A stretch of 7,470 nt of DNA, taken from contig LCOU01000033.1 of the NCBI GenBank assembly GCA_001003205.1, forward strand, positions 1-7,470. Reading direction: 5' to 3'. The stretch is from Parcubacteria group bacterium GW2011_GWA2_47_8b (GTDB lineage: Bacteria > Patescibacteriota > Minisyncoccia > UBA6257 > WO2-44-18). The notes under the pieces were generated by a model. That model was not told the origin of the DNA and did no database searches. It saw only the letters and a program-made list of their open reading frames with translations. Positions within the stretch are counted from its first letter, which is position 1; each line of letters begins with the position of its first letter. The position numbers and the translations under genes were made by a program. Shown piece by piece: positions 1-5,464 of the stretch.

Positions 1-248
1 TAGTATTCTTATTGAGCATCTTGCTCGTTTCTATTTCATCTTCCTTTGCACAGACCGCTACAGAAAAAGAATTGATCCAATTGTCGATGGACAAGTGGCA
101 ATGGATGTCGGATAAAGACGTGGACAAACTAGACAAATTATTCGATGCTAAAGCCAAATTCGTTCACATGAGCGGAACGTGGAAGAAAGACGAAGAATTG
201 GACATCATTAAATCGGGGCGAATTTGGTATAAAAAAGCGTCGCGTTGA
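1..248 (+). CDS. Secreted NTF2-like (DUF4440-type) protein, N-terminal fragment
   Basis: The reading frame is open to the left edge (codons from base 3 give V-F-L-L-S-I-L-L-V-S), so the real start is outside the window and the TTG at 12 is internal. The hydrophobic stretch ending S-S-F-A-Q looks like a signal peptide cut after SFA, in the style of Bacteroidetes secreted proteins. The following TEKELIQLSMDKWQWM and the acidic helix with LDKLFDAKAKFVHMSG resemble the start of the cone-shaped NTF2/SnoaL fold (DUF4440-like), whose members bind small ligands or are of unknown function. Homology-like sequence holds through Y-K-K-A (base 239). The last codons (S-R-stop, 246-248) are read from the antisense of the neighbouring gene. 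The fragment is about 80 residues of a family usually around 130-150. Its style differs from every other gene here, and it is probably foreign to this genome (see junction 217-239). Family assignment is moderate; the partial status is clear. Confidence 0.6.
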   Translation, partial: VFLLSILLVSISSSFAQTATEKELIQLSMDKWQWMSDKDVDKLDKLFDAKAKFVHMSGTWKKDEELDIIKSGRIWYKKASR

Positions 249-960
249 GGCCTTCGTCGGAATTGAAAGTCGCCGCCGAAAAATCATCGCGCGTCATTTT
301 GGTGCCCGTTTGGAGCATTAAAAGATTCAGGAGGTCGGTTCCGCGGTTGACGCTTTTGTTTGAGCCGCCGATGGCCGCCGCCGGTTTTGTGATGCGGCCG
401 GTTTTGTCCAAGGTGCGCAGTTTCGGCACCAAATTTTCAAACTCGGTCCAATTCTTGGGTGGAAGCGCGACGCCTTTGTTGTCAAAAATATCTTGGTTAT
501 AAAAGAAGGCGAGGGTGTCTATATATAAAGGAAGGGCGTAAATGACGCCATCGGGCGCGAAATCTTGTTCAACAACAGTCGGAAACAGGGATTTAAAATC
601 TTTGAGCACGATCTGGTTTTCGGAGAAGGGAGCTACCTTGTTGAAGTGCTTGGGCAGCCAGGCATTGTGGAACATCAAAATGTCGGGCGGGTTCTCGCCG
701 GCCAGGGCGTTTATCAAATCGGTTTCGTAGGTGTCGGCATTCAGCTGGCGATAACTTATTTCAACCTTGGGATGTATTTTTTTGTAGCTTTGTATGGCGT
801 TATCAATAACGCTTGAGTTGTCAAAAACTCCCCAAAACGTCAAATTGCCGGAAAGTTCGGATTGCGGCTGTTTAACTCCGAAAATTATCAAAACCACCAG
901 TCCGATTACAACCACAACACCGAGGCCGATGAGGATAATCTGATTTCGGGCTAAAGCCAT
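208..960 (-). CDS. Membrane-anchored extracellular solute-binding protein (sugar ABC type), C-terminus lost
   Basis: Substrate-binding component of a carbohydrate-type ABC importer (extracellular solute-binding family 1, maltose-binding-protein-like). The ATG at 960-958 is chosen because it begins M-A-L-A-R-N followed by one membrane helix (residues about 7-29) with no lipobox cysteine, which suggests a protein tethered to the outer face of the membrane. The longer frame to 1005 would overlap gyrA and adds no recognisable sequence. After the anchor come L-T-F-W-G-V-F-D, the Y-K-K-I-H-P-K-V-E-I-S-Y segment, A-L-A-G-E-N-P-P-D-I-L-M-F-H and G-V-I-Y-A-L-P-L-Y-I-D-T-L-A-F-F-Y-N, all typical of lobe I. 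The 250-residue frame is just over half of a usual 400-450-residue member; the family-like sequence stops near base 217, where the contig becomes foreign. It starts 4 bases after the gyrA stop and is probably cotranscribed. Substrate unknown; no permease or ATPase gene is in view. Confidence 0.8.
   Translation of the reverse strand: MALARNQIILIGLGVVVVIGLVVLIIFGVKQPQSELSGNLTFWGVFDNSSVIDNAIQSYKKIHPKVEISYRQLNADTYETDLINALAGENPPDILMFHNAWLPKHFNKVAPFSENQIVLKDFKSLFPTVVEQDFAPDGVIYALPLYIDTLAFFYNQDIFDNKGVALPPKNWTEFENLVPKLRTLDKTGRITKPAAAIGGSNKSVNRGTDLLNLLMLQTGTKMTRDDFSAATFNSDEGLNATLFYTKFAPI
217..239. other. Chimeric junction through a shared word of up to 23 bases
   Basis: Read on the plus strand, these bases continue the NTF2-like protein as R-I-W-Y-K-K-A. 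Read on the minus strand, they continue the solute-binding protein as L-F-Y-T-K-F-A. Both fit what their families would be expected to have, and both proteins lose sense immediately beyond it (S-R-stop on plus, P-I-stop on minus). Two unrelated genes meeting tail to tail inside a word of this size is what a short k-mer overlap produces during metagenome assembly. A true recombination is possible but less likely. Confidence 0.65.
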
Positions 961-964
961 ACTC

Positions 965-3900
965 TTACAGTATAACAATACCGGCAACTTTGTCGCCTGA
1001 ATCAAGCGTCATAATGCGCACGCCTTGGGTGGCGCGGCTGGCTTTGCGGATAGTGGCGAGTTGGGTGCGGATTATCTGTCCTTTGGTGGAGAGGGCGAGT
1101 ACTTCCTCTTCGGCGCCCAACACCGCCGCCGCCACGAGCTGGCCGGTTTTGGCCGTGATTGCCGCGGTTTTGATGCCGGAGCCGCCGCGTCCCTGCGTTT
1201 TGTACTGGGAAAGCGGCGTTTGTTTGCCATAGCCGTTCGCCATTACAACGAGCAATCGGGAATCCTTCGCTCCTTTTGGAATCAAGTCCATGGAAGCGAC
1301 CTGGTCTTTGCCTTTTAGTTTTATCGCGCGGACGCCGGCGGCGGTGCGCCCCATCGCGCGGACTTTGGCTTCTTGGAAGCGGATGGACTGGCCCAGGGCG
1401 GTGGTAATGATAACGTCGTCGCCTCCGGGCGAAAGGCGGACCCAGTTGAGCTGGTCATCTTTTTTGAGTCCGATGGCGATGATGCCGGTGCGGCGGACAT
1501 TGTCAAAGCCCTTGAGCGACGTTTTTTTGACCAGACCTTTCTTGGTGACCATTATTAGGTTGCCGTCGCTGGTTTTTTCATACGTAATCAGGGCGCTGAT
1601 TTTTTCCTCAACCGGAATTTCCAGGAAATTATGAATCGGCTTTCCTTTGGATGTCCGGGTGCCTGCCGGAATTTCGTAAACTTTTGTCTGGAAGACGCGG
1701 CCGCGGTCGGTAAAGAACAAAACGTTGTCATGCGTATTAGCCGCCGTGAAGTGAGTCAGCTCCCTAAATTCCTTAAGGCCGCCCGCGACTACTTTGGTGC
1801 GCCGTGGATTGTTGAAACGCGTTTTAACGTCCATCAATTCGTCTTTGACGACCTTCAGAATTTTAGCCGGACTTTTTAGAAGCGCGGTCAGTTCGGCGAT
1901 TAATTTTTTCTTCTCGGCGAGTTCGTCTTCAATTTTTTTGCGTTCAAGGTTGGCCAGCGCCTGGAGTTTCATTTCCAAAATCGCGTCGGCCTGGCGGTCG
2001 GAGAATTTGAAATTTTTGATGAGGTTTTTCTTGGCGTCCTCGCGGTCAGCCGATTTTTTAATAGTGGCGATAACTTTGTCTATAATAGAAAGCGCTTTGG
2101 CGAGGCCGGTAAGAATATGCGCGCGCTCTTCGGCCTTGGTCAGTTCAAACTGGGTGCGGCGGCGCACCACCTCGTTGCGGTGGGCGAGATAAGCGACCAA
2201 AACATCCCTCAACGACATCACTTCCGGCTGTAGTCCGCCGGCAAGCGCCAGCATATTCAGGTGAAAATCTTTTTGAAGGTCGGTAAATTTATAAAGCTGA
2301 TTCAGAATTTTTTGCGGCGGCACGTTCGGTTTCAGTTCAATAATGATGCTGATGCCGTCTTTGCCGGATTCATCGCGCACGTCGCGAATGCCCTCAATTC
2401 TTTTCTCGGTAATAAGTTCGGCGATTTTAATTATTAGCTCGGATTTATTTACCTGATAAGGAATTTCGGTAATTTCAATGACGAACTCTTCGCGTCCGGA
2501 CGAAGTGTGTTTGCTTTCTTTTATTTCGGCGAGCCCGCGCGTGGTAATCGCGCCGCGTCCGGAAGTGTAGGCTTCCACAATCGCTTTTCTGTCATACATC
2601 ACGCCGCCGGTCGGAAAATCCGGCCCCTGCACAAATTCCATCAACTCGTGGGAGGTCGCTTTCGGATTGTCGGCCAGGTGAATAATCGCGTCCGCCACTT
2701 CGCCGAGGTTGTGCGGTGGAATGTTGGTCGCCATTCCGACAGCGATGCCGACACTGCCGTTAAGCAGAAGGTTGGGGAGTTTGGCGGGGAGCACTTTCGG
2801 CTCCTGTCGGGTGCCGTCGTAATTCGGCCGCCAATCCACAGTTTCCTTTTCTATGTCGGCAAGCATTTCGTCGGCAATTTTGGCGAGCCGCGCTTCGGTG
2901 TAGCGGTAGGCGGCGGCGGAATCTCCGTCAATGGAATTGTGCACAAAAACTCCTGCGGCTAAAGCAAAATTATGACTCTTATCAATTGTAAGGTCGTAAA
3001 CACCCTCTTTCCGGTCAAGAAACTCAACCTTTTTAACTTTGTGATTTTTGGTTAGGTCCTGGAGCAACGTCTTACTATTGCCCTCATAATACTTGTTTAT
3101 TCCGGTCTCCCAGGATGTGGCTCGGCCATACCCATACACAGCGTTTCTTAACTGTTCGTATAATTTCCGACTTAGCGTATTATACTTTTCAAAAACCTCG
3201 CGGCATATTTTAAGGAATTTTACTTTGCCGGTATTATTAGTAACCCTCTTTTTATTGGCGGCAACAATCTTGTCATGGAATAACTTTCTATACTCGGTAT
3301 TTTGCCACAGCCTCTTTAAGGTTTCGGTTGCTCTTTTGGATAATTCCAATCTTTTTTCGGGATGATTTTTAATGTAGTCCTTATTTACCTTGCTCAAGAT
3401 CGCGCGCATTTTTTCTCTATATTTGGGGTCTCTCCAATTGTTTAGGTTGCGTTCAGAGATTCTTTGGGCATAACTTTCTCTGTGTTTTGGGTTAGACCAA
3501 AAAGCCTTGCGCCCTTCGGCAATTTTATTACGATACTCTGGATTTTTGTGCTGATCTGCGGCCTGTTTATAATGTATCTGCCAGTGTTCACCCCATTGTA
3601 ATCTTGTTATGTTATCAGGACTATTGTTCAGCTTATTAAAATCCACGTGATGCCTCACTCGTCCCGCCCCTTTTGAATATTTGCCGATCGTTAGATTGTA
3701 ATTATCTGCCAAATGGTGAGCTGGCACCCACTCATTGGTTTTGTTTTGATTTATTAAGAGATAGTCCGCTCTATTGAGGCGATCGGTTTTTGTTGAAAGT
3801 CGCTCATACAGAGGCATTAAAGATTCTTGGGGTCGTAAATCCCTGGCCTCCTTGTAGCAACCGTCTCTTAACATAAACCGATGGTTAGGAGTGCATCTAA

Positions 3901-4471
3901 TTTCCTGACCATTATCCAAAACAACCCTTACAAGCCCCGCGCTCTTTATGGTAAGCCTGGGGTTTTTGATTTCCGCGATGGAAATCAGGCCAGTGCCATT
4001 CACCGTGTAGGTGTAGTTTTTCTTCCCTTGTTGGTGCTCTTCTATTAACTCTCCGAAGCTCAAGTCCCTGCCATCGGTCAATTTAACTTTGGTATCCTTC
4101 GTAAAACAGCCGAAGTTTCCTTGGCCTTCCACCAGCGGATAGCGCAGAGAAAAATCCTGGGTCATGCGAACCAAGGCGTCATATACGGCAACATCGCCGT
4201 GTGGATGGTATTTTCCGAGAACGTCGCCGACAACCGTTGCCGATTTACGGAATTTCGCTCCGTGCGTTAGGCCCGCTTCCCGCATCGTCCATAAAATCCT
4301 CCGGTGCACGGGCTTCAAACCGTCGCGGACGTCCGGCAGGGCGCGGCTGATGATGACCGACATCGCGTAATCCAAATACGACTCCTGCAATTCGTTGGAG
4401 ATTTCCCTGTTTTCCACGCGGCCGGTTGCGGCCGGTTTTATTTCTTTATTATCTTTTTCTTTTTTTGCCAT
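965..4471 (-). CDS. gyrA: DNA gyrase subunit A precursor containing an intein
   Basis: Breakage-reunion subunit of DNA gyrase, which with GyrB introduces negative supercoils using ATP. The precursor has 1168 residues; removing the intein (residues 122-512) leaves a 777-residue GyrA, shorter than the 875 of E. coli. The N-terminal part shows L-P-D-V-R-D-G-L-K-P-V-H-R-R (about 45-58), the quinolone-pocket helix G-K-Y-H-P-H-G-D-V-A-V-Y-D (86-98) and Q-G-N-F-G (117-121). The catalytic tyrosine is Y524 in A-Y-R-Y-T-E-A-R-L (residue 133 after splicing). The coiled-coil and tower region follows, then a C-terminal beta-pinwheel containing a GyrA-box-like Q-G-R-G-G-S-G (1093-1099; bases 1175-1195), which favours GyrA over ParC, although the box differs from the usual Q-R-R-G-G-K-G. 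The position matching E. coli Ser83 is Val94, while the Asp87 equivalent is kept (Asp98). The start lies 1 base after the upstream gene's stop and has no Shine-Dalgarno sequence. Function depends on intein removal. Confidence 0.96.
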   Translation of the reverse strand: MAKKEKDNKEIKPAATGRVENREISNELQESYLDYAMSVIISRALPDVRDGLKPVHRRILWTMREAGLTHGAKFRKSATVVGDVLGKYHPHGDVAVYDALVRMTQDFSLRYPLVEGQGNFGCFTKDTKVKLTDGRDLSFGELIEEHQQGKKNYTYTVNGTGLISIAEIKNPRLTIKSAGLVRVVLDNGQEIRCTPNHRFMLRDGCYKEARDLRPQESLMPLYERLSTKTDRLNRADYLLINQNKTNEWVPAHHLADNYNLTIGKYSKGAGRVRHHVDFNKLNNSPDNITRLQWGEHWQIHYKQAADQHKNPEYRNKIAEGRKAFWSNPKHRESYAQRISERNLNNWRDPKYREKMRAILSKVNKDYIKNHPEKRLELSKRATETLKRLWQNTEYRKLFHDKIVAANKKRVTNNTGKVKFLKICREVFEKYNTLSRKLYEQLRNAVYGYGRATSWETGINKYYEGNSKTLLQDLTKNHKVKKVEFLDRKEGVYDLTIDKSHNFALAAGVFVHNSIDGDSAAAYRYTEARLAKIADEMLADIEKETVDWRPNYDGTRQEPKVLPAKLPNLLLNGSVGIAVGMATNIPPHNLGEVADAIIHLADNPKATSHELMEFVQGPDFPTGGVMYDRKAIVEAYTSGRGAITTRGLAEIKESKHTSSGREEFVIEITEIPYQVNKSELIIKIAELITEKRIEGIRDVRDESGKDGISIIIELKPNVPPQKILNQLYKFTDLQKDFHLNMLALAGGLQPEVMSLRDVLVAYLAHRNEVVRRRTQFELTKAEERAHILTGLAKALSIIDKVIATIKKSADREDAKKNLIKNFKFSDRQADAILEMKLQALANLERKKIEDELAEKKKLIAELTALLKSPAKILKVVKDELMDVKTRFNNPRRTKVVAGGLKEFRELTHFTAANTHDNVLFFTDRGRVFQTKVYEIPAGTRTSKGKPIHNFLEIPVEEKISALITYEKTSDGNLIMVTKKGLVKKTSLKGFDNVRRTGIIAIGLKKDDQLNWVRLSPGGDDVIITTALGQSIRFQEAKVRAMGRTAAGVRAIKLKGKDQVASMDLIPKGAKDSRLLVVMANGYGKQTPLSQYKTQGRGGSGIKTAAITAKTGQLVAAAVLGAEEEVLALSTKGQIIRTQLATIRKASRATQGVRIMTLDSGDKVAGIVIL
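3245..3547 (-). repeat. Tandem NPxYR/W peptide repeats, probable DNA-binding arm of the intein nuclease
   Basis: Precursor residues about 309-409 hold five diverged units marked by NPEYR (310), NPKHR (327), DPKYR (348), HPEKR (370) and NTEYR (391), spaced 17, 21, 22 and 21 residues apart. Each is followed by a basic amphipathic helix, and a tryptophan ends several units (325, 346, 389). The section is strongly basic. Short repeated modules next to HNH or GIY-YIG cores in homing nucleases (NUMOD-type) read the DNA target, so a modular DNA-reading role is inferred. I cannot name the exact family. Confidence 0.7.
3566..3718 (-). other. HNH homing endonuclease core within the GyrA intein
   Basis: Precursor residues about 252-302. 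The motif reads R-H-H-V-D-F-N-K-L-N-N-S-P-D-N-I-T-R-L, then E-H-W-Q-I-H. Catalytic and metal-binding candidates are His274/His275, Asp277, Asn279, Asn283, Asn287, His296 and His300, matching the HH-x-D-x-N...N-x-x-N...H...H pattern of HNH homing nucleases. All motif positions are intact, so the nuclease is probably active or only recently inactivated. Its expected target is an intein-less gyrA allele across the QGNFG/S junction. Confidence 0.88.
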
Positions 4472-4472
4472 A

Positions 4473-4838
4473 TTACGGAAGTTTTGTTATTGGAAGCGGC
4501 TCTAAATCTTTGGGCAGGAAGTTTTTCTGGTCATTTTCTATAACGATAGTGTTTTTTTTGGCAAGCGGAGCGCCTATTTTCTTTACCTGCTCCCAAAAAT
4601 TGCCGAAGCTGGATGATAGGGTGGCAAAAAAGCCCGAACCATCCGTGACCTGCCTGTCGTCAGGCATGGCAGCGACTTGGGTTTCGCCCATTGGATTAAC
4701 TCGGGCAACCGATACGTCCAGATAAAAAGCCCAAAGGCCGGCGATTATCGCCATCGTGAAACCGCTGAAAATAAAAACCCAGAGTTTTTTGGTTTTTTCG
4801 TCGGAGGCCCGAACTTTATTTATAAAATCTTTAAACAT
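4473..4838 (-). CDS. Small single-pass membrane protein, unknown function
   Basis: 121 residues, with no family that I recognise. A short charged N-terminus (residues 1-19, K-V-R-A-S-D-E-K-T-K-K) precedes one membrane helix (about 20-41, L-W-V-F-I-F-S-G-F-T-M-A...). A roughly 80-residue outside or periphery-facing tail follows, with the segment F-F-A-T-L-S-S-S-F-G-N-F-W-E-Q-V-K-K-I. The positive-inside rule suggests the N-terminus is cytoplasmic. It starts 7 bases after the MBL-fold gene and stops 1 base before gyrA, so translation is probably coupled. The codons for M-P-D-D-R-Q (residues 58-63) come from a small palindrome (4651-4666) that looks inserted into the gene. No Shine-Dalgarno sequence is visible. 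Confidence 0.75.
   Translation of the reverse strand: MFKDFINKVRASDEKTKKLWVFIFSGFTMAIIAGLWAFYLDVSVARVNPMGETQVAAMPDDRQVTDGSGFFATLSSSFGNFWEQVKKIGAPLAKKNTIVIENDQKNFLPKDLEPLPITKLP
4651..4666. repeat. Palindromic element TGCCTG-TCGT-CAGGCA inside a coding region
   Basis: A perfect 6-base stem with a 4-base loop. It encodes M-P-D-D-R-Q in a membrane protein whose neighbouring residues are unrelated in character. From general recollection, palindromes built on TGCCTG/CAGGCA are scattered through many Parcubacteria genomes, also inside genes, where they leave peptides such as L-P-A-G-R-Q. This copy fits that pattern. One copy in the window cannot prove dispersal. Confidence 0.5.
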
Positions 4839-4845
4839 TTTTATT

Positions 4846-5376
4846 TTACGCTTTCAGCGCTACTACTTTAGTTCCTGGCGCCAGCTCTTTTTTCTTAATC
4901 ACTAATTTTTCCTGGGTTTCCGTTTTCTGCTCCATTTCCTTGAGAAATCCCTTGAGCTGCTCCGGTTTTTTGTAAGACGGTATGACAATCTTGGGCTGTA
5001 TTTGTTTGATGACTTTGGCGCTGGTCGCGGCGGGAACAAACAAAATGTCCACATTGCCGACTTTTTCCAGCACTCCCGGCTCCAGGGCGTCTCCCGTTTC
5101 GCCCAAAAAACCAAGGCGCATTTCCTCCACCGTCGCCACATAGTTGGTCGTGCCGTTTTTGGCCGACCAGCCGTCAACCTCCACCCCCTGAATTTCGTAT
5201 TCGCCGGGTCCTAGAATTTGGTTTGCTTCCGGCGGCCACTGGGTTTTTTCCGATTCTTCCGGAGCTCTAATAAGCAGCACAATGTCTCCTTTGAAGCGCG
5301 GAAGGGGGTCGGTGACAATGCTTAATTTGCCGCTTTGTATCTTGAAACAGCTGTTGCCGCAATAGTTAATGACCAT
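4846..5376 (-). CDS. Degenerate metallo-beta-lactamase-fold protein (UlaG-like), metal ligands missing
   Basis: 176 residues. The opening M-V-I-N-Y-C-G-N-S-C-F-K-I with T-D-P at 22-24, the strand G-D-I-V-L-L (30-35), G-P-G-E-Y-E-I (57-62), L-G-F-L-G-E-T-G (88-95), V-D-I-L-F-V-P (109-115) and P-K-I-V-I-P-S-Y (128-135) follow the order of UlaG/YcbL-like MBL-fold proteins. However, the expected H-x-H-x-D-H after the D-I-V-L-L strand is replaced by I-R-A-P-E-E-S-E-K, and the late histidine normally found near K-I-V-I-P is Ser/Tyr. The Asp of the usual G-D-T-G turn is Glu. A zinc hydrolase activity is therefore unlikely; a structural or binding role is inferred. It is the first gene of the gyrA operon, and ATG 5376 is the only convincing start. 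Such proteins are, as far as I recall, frequent in Patescibacteria. Function unknown. Confidence 0.75.
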   Translation of the reverse strand: MVINYCGNSCFKIQSGKLSIVTDPLPRFKGDIVLLIRAPEESEKTQWPPEANQILGPGEYEIQGVEVDGWSAKNGTTNYVATVEEMRLGFLGETGDALEPGVLEKVGNVDILFVPAATSAKVIKQIQPKIVIPSYKKPEQLKGFLKEMEQKTETQEKLVIKKKELAPGTKVVALKA

Positions 5377-5391
5377 AAGATATTAATATGT

Positions 5392-5420
5392 AGTTTACCT
5401 CGTTTTTGGGAATTTTCCAA
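5392..5420 (-). promoter_or_regulatory. Candidate promoter for the MBL-gyrA operon
   Basis: On the minus strand TTGGAA (5420-5415), a 17-base spacer and TAAACT (5397-5392) each match the sigma-70 consensus at four of six positions. The predicted start would leave a leader of only about 10-15 bases before ATG 5376, with no Shine-Dalgarno sequence. A perfect 10-base palindrome ATATTAATAT (5380-5389) lies in this leader and could be an operator or simply AT-rich sequence. Weak support. Confidence 0.35.
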
Positions 5421-5426
5421 TGGTTG

Positions 5427-5456
5427 TTGGACAATTATTTTATCTCTTGCTATAAT
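5427..5456 (+). promoter_or_regulatory. Promoter of the S1-protein gene, predicts a leaderless mRNA
   Basis: TTGGAC (5427-5432), an 18-base spacer and a perfect TATAAT (5451-5456) precede ATG 5465 by 8 bases. A start site about 6-7 bases after the -10 box would fall at 5462-5463, leaving essentially no leader and no room for a ribosome binding site. Confidence 0.75.
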
Positions 5457-5464
5457 TCCTTGCA

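Larger units (their letters stand above)
2936..4108 (-). mobile_element. GyrA intein with HNH homing endonuclease (391 residues)
   Basis: Self-splicing protein element inserted in frame between Gly121 (end of QGNFG) and Ser513 of the precursor. Splicing residues are all visible. Cys122 begins block A (C-F-T-K-D-T-K-V-K-L). Block B is C-T-P-N-H with Thr194 and His197. Block F is V-Y-D-L-T-I-D-K-S-H-N-F-A-L-A, and block G is G-V-F-V-H-N with His511 and Asn512, followed by Ser as the +1 nucleophile. That makes it a class 1, Cys/Asn/Ser intein expected to splice. Between the splicing halves lie an HNH nuclease core (about 274-300) instead of the more common LAGLIDADG type, and a repeat array (about 309-409). 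The DNA is visibly poorer in G+C than the flanking gyrA (3181-3240 is about 32% GC against about 70% for 1321-1380), consistent with horizontal acquisition. From memory, mycobacterial GyrA inteins sit directly beside the active-site tyrosine; this one is 11 residues further upstream. Confidence 0.95.

Noticed and set aside
12..14. TTG at 12 as the true start of the NTF2-like gene
   Set aside because: The frame is open to the window edge and the upstream codons extend the signal-peptide hydrophobic core.
961..1005. Start of the solute-binding protein at 1005
   Set aside because: This would overlap gyrA by about 40 bases and adds 15 residues without family character. ATG 960 directly precedes the membrane anchor and lies 4 bases after the gyrA stop.
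1025..2962. Several long plus-strand open frames opposite gyrA (for example 1025-1318, 1290-1634, 2507-2962)
   Set aside because: They are antisense shadows of a well-conserved gyrA reading frame in GC-rich sequence, with no recognisable protein features.
2936..4108. Group I or group II intron interrupting gyrA
   Set aside because: The reading frame is open throughout and carries intein splicing motifs at both ends, so the element is removed at protein level.
965..4471. ParC (topoisomerase IV) instead of GyrA
   Set aside because: A GyrA-box-like Q-G-R-G-G-S-G is present in a full C-terminal pinwheel; ParC lacks this box. The box is non-standard, so a small doubt remains.
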